Shown piece after piece: positions 1-9,883 of a DNA stretch of 52,815 nt. Each line of letters begins with the position of its first letter. Within the stretch, counting starts at the first letter, position 1. The notes beneath the pieces are model-generated. The model made no database searches and had not been told where the DNA came from. It saw only the letters and a list, made by a program, of their open reading frames with translations. Origin of the DNA: an uncultured Acidimicrobiaceae bacterium (GTDB taxonomy: Bacteria > Actinomycetota > Acidimicrobiia > Spongiisociales > UBA5794); the NCBI GenBank assembly GCA_947258985.1, contig CAMYKI010000030.1, forward strand, positions 1 to 52,815, read 5' to 3'. The translations under genes and the position numbers were made by a program.

Positions 1-7
1 CCACCCC

Positions 8-1405
8 GTGAGCGGCGACCTTCACATGACCCCCGACGAGTTCCGGCGGCGCGGCCATGAGATGGTGGACTGGGTTGCCGACTATCTGGCGAACATCGAG
101 AGCTACCCCGTCAACTCGCAGGTGCAGCCGGGTGCGATCCGTGACGCCCTGCCCCAAGCAGCCCCCGAACACCCTGAGCCATTTGCCGACGTAATGCGGG
201 ATCTCGACGAGATCATCATGCCCGGTATCACCCACTGGCAGTCCCCGCATTGGTATGCGTACTTCCCGGCCAACAGCTCCGGCCCGTCCCTTCTCGGCGA
301 GATGGCGGCGGCCGGCCTCGGGGTTCAAGGGATGCTTTGGTCTACCTCCCCCGCTGCAACCGAGTTGGAGACCGTCGTTGTCGATTGGATGGTGGATCTG
401 CTCGCCCTTCCTCAGCAGTGGAAGACAACGGGGCCCGGCGGCGGGGTGATCCAGATGAGCGCATCTGATGCCACATTGGTAGCCCTGGTAACCGCCCGAG
501 AGCAGATCGGTCGAGAAGTTCCCATCGACAAGCTGGTCGCATACGCATCGGACCAGACCCACTCGTCGCTAGAAAAGGGTGCCCGCATCGCCGGCTACGG
601 CCACGTCCGCAACATCCCAACTAACCGTGACTTCGCTCTCGACATCGCCGCCCTCAACAGTTCCATCGAGAACGACAAGGCGGCTGGCTTGATCCCGGCC
701 TTTGTCGCCGTCACCATCGGCACAACGGCGACCACGGCGGTGGATCCGGTACGAGAGGCTGCCGGAGTGGCCAGGCGCGAGGGCATGTGGTGCCACGTCG
801 ATGCCGCCTACGCCGGGTCGGCCATGATCTGCCCCGAGTTCCGCCATCATCAGGATGGCATCGAGCTGGTGAACAGCTACACCTTCAACCCGCACAAGTG
901 GATGCTGACCAACTTCGACTGCAACCTGTACTACGTGGCAGACCGCCGGCCGTTGCTCGATGCGATGAGCATCCTGCCGCCCTACCTACGCAACGAGGCA
1001 ACTCTTTCTGGAGAGGTCATCGACTATCGCGACTGGCATGTGCCGTTGGGCCGGCGCTTTCGCTCCCTCAAACTGTGGTTCGTGCTGCGCCACTACGGTG
1101 CCGAAGGAATCCGCAGCGTCATCCGGGAACACGTTCGGCTGGCCGACTCATTTGCCTCGCGGATCGAAGGGGACTCACGATTCGAGATGGTCGCTCCCCA
1201 CCCGTTTGCGCTTGTGGTCTTCCGGCACGTTGCCGGCAACGAGGCCACGACGGACCTCGCCCGCCGTCTCAACGAGTCCGGCAAAGTTGCGGTGACCCCG
1301 ACCACCCTCGGCGACACGACGGCAATCCGCATCTCCATTGGTTCCGGCCGAACCACTGCGGCCCACGTCGCACAGTTGTGGGCCATGATCGACGAAATCG
1401 CCTGA
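8..1405 (+). CDS. PLP-dependent aromatic amino acid decarboxylase family protein
   Basis: This is a group II pyridoxal-phosphate decarboxylase of the aromatic-L-amino-acid decarboxylase type, expected to release CO2 from an aromatic amino acid and give the amine in the cytoplasm. The 465-residue length fits the family. The sequence shows the His that stacks on the cofactor (SDQTHSS, H185), the cofactor Asp motif HVDAAYAGS (about 263-271) and the Schiff-base lysine in NPHKW (K297). The start shown is GTG; an ATG six codons later is equally possible, and the gene lies only a few bases from the window edge. Its stop overlaps the next gene by one base. The substrate cannot be told from sequence; tyrosine, tryptophan, phenylalanine and DOPA are all handled by this family. 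Confidence 0.85.
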   Translation: MSGDLHMTPDEFRRRGHEMVDWVADYLANIESYPVNSQVQPGAIRDALPQAAPEHPEPFADVMRDLDEIIMPGITHWQSPHWYAYFPANSSGPSLLGEMAAAGLGVQGMLWSTSPAATELETVVVDWMVDLLALPQQWKTTGPGGGVIQMSASDATLVALVTAREQIGREVPIDKLVAYASDQTHSSLEKGARIAGYGHVRNIPTNRDFALDIAALNSSIENDKAAGLIPAFVAVTIGTTATTAVDPVREAAGVARREGMWCHVDAAYAGSAMICPEFRHHQDGIELVNSYTFNPHKWMLTNFDCNLYYVADRRPLLDAMSILPPYLRNEATLSGEVIDYRDWHVPLGRRFRSLKLWFVLRHYGAEGIRSVIREHVRLADSFASRIEGDSRFEMVAPHPFALVVFRHVAGNEATTDLARRLNESGKVAVTPTTLGDTTAIRISIGSGRTTAAHVAQLWAMIDEIA

Positions 1406-1767
1406 TGGAGCCGACAAGCAAGGTTGCTGCCCTCAACACCCGCCTCGAAGCCGAGTTGGTGGTCGCCCAACTCGCGGAAGCCGGGATCGATGCGTTCATC
1501 GTTGCCGACAACGCGGGTGGAACGTTCCCCATGATGCAGATGGTCACGGGAGGCTACAAAGTCATGGTCTTGACGGCAGTCGCCGATGAAGCGACCGAGA
1601 TTCTCGCCCCCGGCGAGGGGCCACCCGATGAAGCCGGAGACCCCACACCGCACGCCATGGACCCTCTCAGAGGCTTCACGCCCGTTCAGGTGACGGCCCT
1701 CGTGATCGTGCTGCTGCTTGTGATCATTCCCGTCACGGCGTACACCGTTCGAGTTTGGATCTTCTGA
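1405..1767 (+). CDS. DUF2007-like protein with C-terminal membrane segment
   Basis: A 120-residue protein whose ATG shares one base with the stop of the upstream decarboxylase (TGATG), so the two are probably co-translated. The N-terminal half (KVAALNTRLEAELVVAQL, then a short beta-rich stretch ending in YKVMVLT) resembles the DUF2007 / putative signal-transducing fold, a small ferredoxin-like domain. Residues about 91-115 form one hydrophobic helix, so the protein is likely tail-anchored in the membrane. Function unknown; the family assignment rests on the pattern only. Confidence 0.6.
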   Translation: MEPTSKVAALNTRLEAELVVAQLAEAGIDAFIVADNAGGTFPMMQMVTGGYKVMVLTAVADEATEILAPGEGPPDEAGDPTPHAMDPLRGFTPVQVTALVIVLLLVIIPVTAYTVRVWIF

Positions 1768-1770
1768 CGC

Positions 1771-2310
1771 TCACACGTTGCGAAGGATCGAAAGAAACTC
1801 GCGCATCATGAATGCGGTGGCACCCCACATGATGCCCTCATCGAACTCGTAGAACCACAGCGTGTGCCCGAACCAGTCGGATGTCCTCCAGCCGGTGTCG
1901 TCGAGAAGATCGACGACCGTCGGCTCGATGACGGCGGACACTTCCTCCTCCTGGAGCACGAACTCGGCAGGTCGCTGCACCGTCGCCACCACGGGGACTA
2001 TCAGGTTCCCGGGGTCACGGGTGGTGATGGGGGTAAGACCACCAACGATTCTGACCCCGGCTTCCGGAAGCCCGATCTCCTCGCAAGCCTCTCGCTTGGC
2101 AGTGTCCTCAGGACCCTCCCCCGACTCCAATCGTCCCCCGGGGAATACGACATCACCGGGATGGGTGCGCATGTGGTCGGGTCGCCGGGTCAGAATGACG
2201 CGCACCCGATCATCACGATCGCGATACAGCGGTACCAACACCGCAGCCCTGGCCTCGGGTGGGTATTGGACCGGCGGCAATGCCTCAAGACGGGTCCATA
2301 TGTCGAGCAC
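1771..2310 (-). CDS. NUDIX hydrolase, CoA-pyrophosphatase-like
   Basis: A 179-residue NUDIX hydrolase. The NUDIX box runs from GRLESGEGPEDTAKRE to EEIGL (about residues 57-81) with the catalytic REACEE core complete. The preceding stretch LTRRPDHMRTHPGDVVFPGG resembles the CoA-diphosphatase subgroup (YeaB/NudL), which splits CoA or its derivatives into phosphopantetheine and 3',5'-ADP. It converges with the DUF2007 gene, three bases apart, and diverges from the GNAT gene after a 38-base gap. Subgroup is an inference; NUDIX membership is certain. Confidence 0.8.
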   Translation of the reverse strand: MLDIWTRLEALPPVQYPPEARAAVLVPLYRDRDDRVRVILTRRPDHMRTHPGDVVFPGGRLESGEGPEDTAKREACEEIGLPEAGVRIVGGLTPITTRDPGNLIVPVVATVQRPAEFVLQEEEVSAVIEPTVVDLLDDTGWRTSDWFGHTLWFYEFDEGIMWGATAFMMREFLSILRNV

Positions 2311-2348
2311 CGCAGCACCTTACGTGATGGCGGGATAAGCTGCGGGCG

Positions 2349-2951
2349 ATGGGACAACTACTGGGCCACGAGCCCCGCTTCACCTCGCGGCTCATTCTCC
2401 GCCCTTTTCGACGCAAAGACACTTCCGCCATGCACGAAGCGGTGCGGGCGTCGCTGCCCGATCTTGCGGAGTATCTGCCGTGGGCCGTCGGCTATCAGAG
2501 GAGCGTTTCCGCCCAATTCATCAAGGATTCCGTCGGTGCCTGGGCCAGCGGCCGTGCGTTCGATTTCGCCATCAGGGACCAACAGGACGACAGCCGGCAC
2601 CTCGGCAATGTGTCGGTGTGGTTCACCTCGAGAGCCAACATGGTCGGAGAGATCGGCTACTGGATCCGCAGCGATGTCACCGGTGATGGCATAGGCACCG
2701 AGGCAACTGCGCGCGCTTTGCAGGTCGCATTCGAAGAGCTTCAGATGCATCGCATCGCCACCAGAATCGCCGTGGGCAATGTGGCATCGGAACGGATTGT
2801 CCAGAAGCTCGGCTTCCTCAAAGAAGGCACGCTACGCGACGAGGTCAAGGTTGGAACCCGCTGGCTCGATCACACTGTTTGGGGGATCCTCGACCGGGAG
2901 TGGCGCTATGAGCGGCGCCGCTACACCGCCGAGAGCTGGAATCAACCCTGA
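2349..2951 (+). CDS. GNAT acetyltransferase, RimJ/RimL type
   Basis: A 200-residue acetyl-CoA-dependent N-acetyltransferase resembling the RimJ/RimL group that acetylates protein N-termini. Visible marks are the opening strand TSRLILRPF, the cofactor loop VTGDGIGTEA (about residues 116-125) and the late motif NVASERIVQKLGFLKEGTLRD, typical of this group. The next strong gene starts 64 bases downstream. The substrate is unknown; ribosomal proteins, antibiotics and small amines are all used by related enzymes. Confidence 0.8.
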   Translation: MGQLLGHEPRFTSRLILRPFRRKDTSAMHEAVRASLPDLAEYLPWAVGYQRSVSAQFIKDSVGAWASGRAFDFAIRDQQDDSRHLGNVSVWFTSRANMVGEIGYWIRSDVTGDGIGTEATARALQVAFEELQMHRIATRIAVGNVASERIVQKLGFLKEGTLRDEVKVGTRWLDHTVWGILDREWRYERRRYTAESWNQP

Positions 2952-3015
2952 CGGGAACGCCAAAGGCCCTGCAATACGTTTGTTCTCTGCGAAGACTCAT
3001 TAGGGTTCCAGAGAT

Positions 3016-3735
3016 ATGGATCCGCGAACGCTGCAACTGATTCAACGCGGGCTGGTGGCCGCGGTGACGGTCGTCCTGGCTCTTGTAGTTGTGACCGCAT
3101 TTGTGCGCGTGCTGGAAACCGCGGATGAGACAGCCGCTCCCAGTACGACCACGTCGACCACCACGACAACCGAACCGGAGACGACCACGACGACATCCGG
3201 GGGTTCGGGGACGACGACCACGACAAGTGATGGTGCCGTCACGCCGGGAGTCTGCATCGATGAAGAGCCAAGCGGAGGAGACTCCACAACACTTCTGGTG
3301 CACTACCCCTGCGGTTCCAGTCAGCTCGCGACAAGCGCAGTCTGGGTGTATCGAGCCGTACCGAGAACCGACCTGGTGCTGACCACGACAATGCGAGAAA
3401 TGGTGAAAGGGGTCGACGACGCCGAAGCCGCCCTCGGGTACCGCTCGCCGTTCCCCGACGATGCTGAGGACTCGTTCCTCGGTGTCACCATCGATCGCGA
3501 GCAGGCGAAGGCGTTTCTGGAGTTCACCGTCGACGTGTTTCCCAGCGGTGTCGATACCCCTGAAGGAGCCGAGATATTCCTGTCGACGCTCAACGCCAAC
3601 GTATTCCAGTTCGACACCGTCAACCAGATCGAATACCGATTGGGCGGCTCTTGTGATGCCTTCTGGCAACAACTCGGCGGCTCCTGCGAAGTCATCACTC
3701 GCAGCGAATGGCGCTCCCAGCAAAGCACCGGATAG
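3016..3735 (+). CDS. membrane-anchored protein with Thr-rich stalk and GerMN-like domain
   Basis: A 239-residue protein with one membrane segment near the N-terminus (about 9-31), then a Thr/Glu/Ser-rich linker (about 38-75) made mostly of runs of threonine, and a globular domain outside the membrane. The C-terminal part (TTMREMVKGVDDAEAALGYRS..., then VNQIEYRLGGSC...) resembles GerMN domains, found in spore germination proteins and in many non-sporulating actinobacterial lipoproteins. No lipobox is seen, so it is anchored by the helix. Two Cys (near 211 and 221) could form a disulfide. Role unknown; GerMN is an inference from pattern. Confidence 0.6.
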   Translation: MDPRTLQLIQRGLVAAVTVVLALVVVTAFVRVLETADETAAPSTTTSTTTTTEPETTTTTSGGSGTTTTTSDGAVTPGVCIDEEPSGGDSTTLLVHYPCGSSQLATSAVWVYRAVPRTDLVLTTTMREMVKGVDDAEAALGYRSPFPDDAEDSFLGVTIDREQAKAFLEFTVDVFPSGVDTPEGAEIFLSTLNANVFQFDTVNQIEYRLGGSCDAFWQQLGGSCEVITRSEWRSQQSTG

Positions 3736-3744
3736 ACCCGATCG

Positions 3745-3792
3745 CGTCTGGCGTACGTGAGCGCCTAATAAGGCGCTCACGTACGCCAGACG
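3745..3792. terminator. 22-bp perfect inverted repeat, likely bidirectional terminator
   Basis: Positions 3745-3766 and 3771-3792 are exact reverse complements with the 4-base loop AATA. The hairpin begins 10 bases after the stop of the GerMN-like gene and lies between that gene and convergent groL. There is no T-tract on either side, so it may be a Rho-type or structural transcript end, or a repeat element. Confidence 0.6.
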
Positions 3793-3837
3793 TGGGAGGC
3801 CCCGTTCGCGACCTAGCTCAGCCTCGCTGTGGCCTCA

Positions 3838-4004
3838 TGAGTTGGGGGCCCCTATCGGGGCCCCCAACTCAATCGGTTCGATTCGGCGACTTTGTCGCCG
3901 ATCAGGATCGCGTCTCCGCTCCCCTTCGGGGTGGCCTCACAAGTTTGGGGCCCTACTCGGGCCCCAAACCTTGATCGGTATGTGTTGCGATCTCCGATCG
4001 CAAC
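3838..4004. repeat. array of short perfect hairpins in convergent intergenic region
   Basis: After the large hairpin at 3745 come five more: 3838-3852/3857-3871 (15 bp, GC-rich), 3883-3890/3894-3901 (8 bp, loop TTT), 3921-3924/3928-3931 (4 bp closed by a cUUCGg loop), 3943-3953/3959-3969 (11 bp) and 3984-3992/3996-4004 (9 bp, loop TCC). The second and fourth belong to two related units that share TGGCCTCA followed by a GTTTGGGGCCC-type palindrome. No coding sequence is seen here. Confidence 0.7.
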
Positions 4005-4011
4005 TCGTTTG

Positions 4012-5655
<1,644 letters not shown>

Positions 5656-5670
5656 TTAGTAGCGGCCCTC

Positions 5671-5958
5671 CTAAGCGAGAACGGCGAGTACGTCGCGCGC
5701 GGACAGGATCAGGTAATCAGTACCCTCAACCTTGACCTCGGTGCCGCCGTACTTCGAATAGAACACTGTGTCACCGACGCCGACGTCGAGCGGGATCCGC
5801 TCTCCGTCCTTGAATTCGCCGGGACCTACCGCAAGTACTTTGCCCAACTGGGGCTTCTCCTTGGCAGTATCGGGAATGACGAGTCCGCTTGCGGTGCGGG
5901 ACTCGGCCTCGTCCTCGGGCTGGACCACGATACGGTCACCCAGGGGCTTGAGATTCAT
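5671..5958 (-). CDS. groS: 10-kDa co-chaperonin GroES
   Basis: The 95-residue lid of the GroEL chamber. It begins [16 protein letters not shown] and has the mobile loop around [18 protein letters not shown] that contacts GroEL. A strong ribosome site (GGAGGAAG) sits a few bases before the ATG. The gene is first in the groS-groL pair; three CIRCE-like operators lie 22-101 bases upstream. Confidence 0.97.
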   Translation of the reverse strand: MNLKPLGDRIVVQPEDEAESRTASGLVIPDTAKEKPQLGKVLAVGPGEFKDGERIPLDVGVGDTVFYSKYGGTEVKVEGTDYLILSARDVLAVLA

Positions 5959-5979
5959 CCGACTTCCTCCTTCCGAGGG

Positions 5980-6059
5980 TTAGCAGTCTGAGTTGTCGAG
6001 TGCCAGATGTTAGCACTCTCTACCCACAAGTGCTAGCAGACAATCATGCCGAGTGCTAG
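5980..6059. promoter_or_regulatory. three CIRCE-like HrcA operators upstream of groS
   Basis: The CIRCE consensus is TTAGCACTC-N9-GAGTGCTAA. Positions 6010-6036 read TTAGCACTC-N9-AAGTGCTAG (two mismatches, both in the right arm). Positions 5980-6006 read TTAGCAGTC-N9-GAGTGCCAG (three mismatches). Positions 6033-6059 read CTAGCAGAC-N9-GAGTGCTAG (four mismatches) and overlap the middle copy by four bases. All keep the 9-base spacer. The HrcA repressor normally binds these and is released on heat shock. Confidence 0.85.
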
Positions 6060-6077
6060 AGGCCTGAATCAGGATCC

Positions 6078-7190
6078 TCAGGCTCGTTTGCGCCGCAAGT
6101 CCTCGAAGACGGTGGCCATCTCTTCTCCGGTGAGGAGACCGACCACCCCGCCGTCTTCTACAACCACGAAGATGCCCGCATCGCCCGCATCACGCACCAA
6201 CGCCGCACGTAAATCCACGTCAGTTGTGATCACGTCGTCTGGTCCAATAATCGTCATCGCGTCCCGAACCAGAACGGAGTCGCGCTCATCCCTGACAACT
6301 GAAGCGATCTCTCTAGTCCCAAAGATGCCGGTCACCCGCCCGTTTACAGCTACCGGCATGGTGCGCAGCTTGTCTCCCCAACCGTGGAGCTCAACGGCGG
6401 CCAACACCGTTGACTCGCCGTCGACCGCCAGATCCGTGGGACGCATCACATCACCCACTGTGAGGCCGTCCATTTGCCTACTAAACCGCTCTTGCACGGC
6501 GCTGGTCGACGCAGCCTGGAAGAGAAACCAGCCGACAGCCACGAACCAGATGGCAGACAGATCGCGGACCGCAACCACCAGGACCGCACCGGCAGCAATC
6601 ATCAACACACCCAGCCCGCGCCCACTCGCCACGGCCAGCCTGGTGGCCCTGGTCCGATCCCCGCTGCGCCGCCAGACAAGTGCTCGGAGCATCCGCCCGC
6701 CATCGAGAGGAAGTCCGGGAAGCAGGTTGAAGACTGCGATGGACAGGTTGGCGAGACCAAGAATGAGCGACACCCGCGCCGGAAGATTGGATCCCGCCGA
6801 GAACGCCCAGGCAAGGAACAGGAACCCGGCACCAAGCCCGAATGAGGCCGCCGGTCCGGCAAGCGTCACCGCCAACTCGTCACCGGGGGTCGCTGCCTCC
6901 TGCTCGATCTCCGATACCCCACCAAAGACGAACAGCCGAATCCGGCGCACCACCAGGCCGCGGTTGACAGCCACCAGCGAGTGGCTCAGTTCGTGGACGA
7001 AGACACTGCCAAGGAACAGGGCGCCGCCGCCGAGCGCAAACAGCAGCAGGACGTCGGTGGATCGGGCGGGAAACGCTCTATCCAGATCCGCATAGAGCGA
7101 CCAGGTGAGCAGCGCGGCGATTATCAGAAGCGAGAGATCGGCGACCACCTCAACGCCACGCACTGAGCCCAGTCGGTATCCACGCCGCAC
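6078..7190 (-). CDS. site-2 protease (M50) with two CBS domains, Rip3-like
   Basis: A 370-residue intramembrane zinc metalloprotease. Residues 1-225 hold several membrane segments with the HEXXH zinc site HELSH (66-70) and the third ligand in NLLPGLPLDGGR (D163). The C-terminal part (about 240-365) is a pair of CBS domains (VGDVMRPTDLAV..., VRDAMTI...), which often sense adenine nucleotides. I chose the GTG at 7190, 11 bases after tsaD stops, with AGGGCGG before it, because RRGYRLGSVRGVEV matches the usual family N-terminus; a longer reading to 7313 would overlap tsaD. Mycobacterial Rip3 is similar. Its target is unknown. Confidence 0.85.
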   Translation of the reverse strand: MRRGYRLGSVRGVEVVADLSLLIIAALLTWSLYADLDRAFPARSTDVLLLFALGGGALFLGSVFVHELSHSLVAVNRGLVVRRIRLFVFGGVSEIEQEAATPGDELAVTLAGPAASFGLGAGFLFLAWAFSAGSNLPARVSLILGLANLSIAVFNLLPGLPLDGGRMLRALVWRRSGDRTRATRLAVASGRGLGVLMIAAGAVLVVAVRDLSAIWFVAVGWFLFQAASTSAVQERFSRQMDGLTVGDVMRPTDLAVDGESTVLAAVELHGWGDKLRTMPVAVNGRVTGIFGTREIASVVRDERDSVLVRDAMTIIGPDDVITTDVDLRAALVRDAGDAGIFVVVEDGGVVGLLTGEEMATVFEDLRRKRA

Positions 7191-7201
7191 GTCGTCCGCC
7201 C

Positions 7202-8212
7202 TCAGCTTCCGAGCCGCAACGAAGAACTCACGTCCGTCACCCACGGTGTGACGTCTCCCCGCTCCAGCCGGAACTCCCCGGCAGCAGCGATCATCGCCCC
7301 GTTGTCGGTGCACAATGCCGGTGATGGCAAGTGGAGGGACACTCCGCGTCTGTTGGCTTCTTCCGCCATACGCTCCCGGAGCCTGCGGTTGGCCAACACG
7401 CCTCCCCCGCCCGCGACGCTCTCGACACCGGTCTGTGCAACGGCGTTAAACGTCTTGTCGACGAGCACATCGACGATTGCTTCCTGAACGGCGGCCGCGA
7501 CATCGGGTAGCGGCGGAACCGATTGCGACGCCTTGGCCTTCTCCAAGTATGTGACCACCGAGGTCTTCAGACCCGAGAATGAGAAGTCGTAGGGACGGTC
7601 CCGTAGCGCCCTCGGGAATCTGACTATCGACGCGTCGCCACCTTCGGCGGCCTTGTCTATGGCGGGGCCTCCCGGGAAACCCAGACCCATGAACCGTGCA
7701 ATCTTGTCGAAGGCCTCCCCTGCGGCATCGTCGATCGTGGCCCCCAGAATCTCGTATTCGCCCCAACCGCGCACATGCACAATCTGGCTGTGCCCGCCGG
7801 AGGCCAGCAAAACCACGGCAGGTGGCTCGAAGTCCCCGTGCTCGAGGCGGGGAGCAAACAGATGGCCCTCCATGTGATCGACTCCGATGAACGGCGCCCC
7901 CAATGTCCACGCCAGCGCTTTCCCGAACGAGTAGCCGACCATGAGCGCACCCACCAGCCCCGGCCCCTGAGTTGCGGCCACAGCATCTAGCTGGTCGGAA
8001 TGGACGCCCGCCTGCCGGAGCGCAAGGTGAACCATCGGCCGGATGGCTTCGACGTGAGCTCTGGCGGCGACTTCCGGGACAACGCCCCCGAACCGGGCAT
8101 GAGCATCGATCTGCGAGGCCAGGACCGTGGACAGGATCTCGTTCCCTGCAACGACCGCAACTCCGGTCTCGTCACAGCTCGTCTCGATTCCGAGGATCAG
8201 CGGCCCGGTCAT
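7202..8212 (-). CDS. tsaD: tRNA N6-threonylcarbamoyladenosine transferase TsaD
   Basis: Kae1/Qri7-family enzyme that moves the threonylcarbamoyl group to A37 of ANN-decoding tRNAs, working with TsaB and TsaE. The 336-residue length, the opening ILGIETSCDETGVAVV and the metal site HMEGH (within VDHMEGHLFAP) are typical. The ATG overlaps the rimI stop by four bases (ATGA). All three partner genes lie directly upstream, so the complex is made from one transcript. Confidence 0.97.
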   Translation of the reverse strand: MTGPLILGIETSCDETGVAVVAGNEILSTVLASQIDAHARFGGVVPEVAARAHVEAIRPMVHLALRQAGVHSDQLDAVAATQGPGLVGALMVGYSFGKALAWTLGAPFIGVDHMEGHLFAPRLEHGDFEPPAVVLLASGGHSQIVHVRGWGEYEILGATIDDAAGEAFDKIARFMGLGFPGGPAIDKAAEGGDASIVRFPRALRDRPYDFSFSGLKTSVVTYLEKAKASQSVPPLPDVAAAVQEAIVDVLVDKTFNAVAQTGVESVAGGGGVLANRRLRERMAEEANRRGVSLHLPSPALCTDNGAMIAAAGEFRLERGDVTPWVTDVSSSLRLGS

Positions 8213-8721
8213 GACGCCTCCCCCAGGCTTGCGCCGATCTCCTGCAGCCGAACGGCGTATTCGGGTCTATTGATGTCGGTCACCCACATGATCACGGCAT
8301 CGTCGTCCCGGTAGTAGTGCTTGCGGACACCTACAACAGCCATGTCGAATTTCTCGTACAGACGCTGCGCCCCGGTGTTTGTCGACCGGACCTCCAACGT
8401 CAGGTTGCGCGAGCCTCGCTCGAGGGCGGTCTCCACGAGCCTCATCATGAGCCTCGTCCCCAGGCCAACCTGCCTGTTGTCGGGCCTCACTGCCAGGGTT
8501 GTGACATGGGCGTCCTCCTCGATAAGCATCAGCCCGGCGAATCCGAGGACGATTCCCTTGCTTTCGGCAACGACGTAGACACGATCGTCCCGGGCCAGTT
8601 CATCGCGGAAGATCCCCTCAGACCACGGCTGTGGGTAGATGTCCCGTTCCAACCCCACAATTACAGGCAGGTCTTCGAGGTTCATCAAGCGGAAGGTAGG
8701 AGTGTCGTTCATCGTCATCAT
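8209..8721 (-). CDS. rimI: ribosomal protein bS18 alanine N-acetyltransferase RimI-like
   Basis: A 170-residue GNAT enzyme in the position where rimI is found in many genomes, between tsaB and tsaD. The acetyl-CoA loop is VRPDNRQVGLGTRLM, followed by LEVRSTNTGAQRLYEKFDM, as in RimI. I chose ATG 8721, which overlaps the tsaB stop by four bases and has GGGAG seven bases upstream; ATGs at 8718 and 8712 are also possible. bS18 acetylation is the assumed role; related enzymes acetylate other N-termini. Confidence 0.88.
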   Translation of the reverse strand: MMTMNDTPTFRLMNLEDLPVIVGLERDIYPQPWSEGIFRDELARDDRVYVVAESKGIVLGFAGLMLIEEDAHVTTLAVRPDNRQVGLGTRLMMRLVETALERGSRNLTLEVRSTNTGAQRLYEKFDMAVVGVRKHYYRDDDAVIMWVTDINRPEYAVRLQEIGASLGEAS

Positions 8722-9434
8722 TCCGCCGCTCCCGGCCACATTCCCTCTTCCCGGAAATCGGTCCAATTGATACGGGCGTCCGGTTCCCTCATATAGAGCG
8801 GTCGAACATCTTCCGGGCGAACGTATTGACCCCGGGCTGCGTGGAAGGAAGCGATCTCGAGCAAAACATCAGCCGATGGATAGCGAGGGCGTCCTCGTTT
8901 GACCTGGTGCAATCCGCGCAGCGTCTTGGCCGGTAAGCCCTCGACGTCGCCCACCATCAGCGTGTCTTCAGCGTCACTATCGAGGAGGTTGTGCAACCCC
9001 TCGGCGCTGACGATTTCTGCCGCCCCGTCGGGGGCAACGCCGCCCGGTACGGGGCGGAATGGACGCGTTGCATACTGCCCTCTTCTGATGTCGACCACCG
9101 GCCAAATGCGACGGCGTCCGGTGGCAGCCCGAACGGCCAGGGCGGTGAGAGAGGACACGGCGACCATGGGTGCGCCCACCGCGGCGGCAATGGCCTGTGC
9201 GGTGGATATCCCGGCGCGGATTCCTGTGAACAGCCCCGGTCCGATGTCTACCGCGATTACGTCGATATCGGGAGGTCGCCAACCAGCTGATTGGAAACAG
9301 AAGTCGACTGCGGGAACCAGAAAGCTGCCGTGGCCGCGTCGGTCTACCCGCACCGACATCGCGGCAAGCTGGTCTCCGTCGCCCAAGGCAACTGAGGACG
9401 CGCTGGTGGCAGTGTCGATGGCGAGGATCTTCAT
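8718..9434 (-). CDS. tsaB: tRNA threonylcarbamoyladenosine biosynthesis protein TsaB
   Basis: The 238-residue scaffold partner of TsaD. It starts MKILAIDTATSASSVAL and carries GPGLFTGIRAGISTAQAIA, the signature of the family, and ends in the usual PLYMREPDARINW. The ATG overlaps the tsaE stop (ATGA). TsaB has the same ASKHA fold as TsaD but is catalytically silent. Confidence 0.95.
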   Translation of the reverse strand: MKILAIDTATSASSVALGDGDQLAAMSVRVDRRGHGSFLVPAVDFCFQSAGWRPPDIDVIAVDIGPGLFTGIRAGISTAQAIAAAVGAPMVAVSSLTALAVRAATGRRRIWPVVDIRRGQYATRPFRPVPGGVAPDGAAEIVSAEGLHNLLDSDAEDTLMVGDVEGLPAKTLRGLHQVKRGRPRYPSADVLLEIASFHAARGQYVRPEDVRPLYMREPDARINWTDFREEGMWPGAAE

Positions 9435-9883
9435 TGAGTCAATCCCCCAAGGTCTTTGCCTTCCCATTTGCCCGACGGGACAAATCGGAATCGCCGCGAT
9501 TCGTCGGCCGTAATCTCGATCTCAACCAGCAGATGATCCTCGGGGACGCCGTGAGCGACCACATCGCCCCACTCGATGAGGAGTACCCCTTCGCGAGCCT
9601 GCTCGGGCAAATCGAGGTCTTCGAACTCGGCGCTCGTCCCCAGCCGGTACACATCGGCGTGGATCACGGGAAGAAGGCCCTCGTGAGCTCTCGCCAGTAT
9701 GAAAGAAGGGCTGGTGAGTTGTTCTTCCACGCCGAGGCCTTCACCGATGCCCGCCGCGAACAAGGTTTTCCCGGCACCAAGGCGACCGGCGAGCAGGACG
9801 ACATCGCCGGCGCCGAGCAGCGCGGCGAGGTGGCGCCCAAGCGCCAGAGTTTCGGCGGGAGATGCGGTTGTTGCCTCGCTCAA
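9431..9883 (-). CDS. tsaE: tRNA threonylcarbamoyladenosine biosynthesis ATPase TsaE
   Basis: A 150-residue P-loop ATPase that resets the TsaBD complex during t6A synthesis. The Walker A motif is GRLGAGKTLFAAG (about 39-51), followed by TSPSFILAR and the HADVYRLG segment typical of TsaE. It overlaps both neighbours by four bases. Confidence 0.95.
   Translation of the reverse strand: MSEATTASPAETLALGRHLAALLGAGDVVLLAGRLGAGKTLFAAGIGEGLGVEEQLTSPSFILARAHEGLLPVIHADVYRLGTSAEFEDLDLPEQAREGVLLIEWGDVVAHGVPEDHLLVEIEITADESRRFRFVPSGKWEGKDLGGLTQ

Noticed and set aside
5959..6077. Housekeeping -35/-10 promoter in front of groS
   Set aside because: The best pair (TTGTCT-N15-TAGAGA) has poor spacing and a weak -10, so I report only the CIRCE sites.
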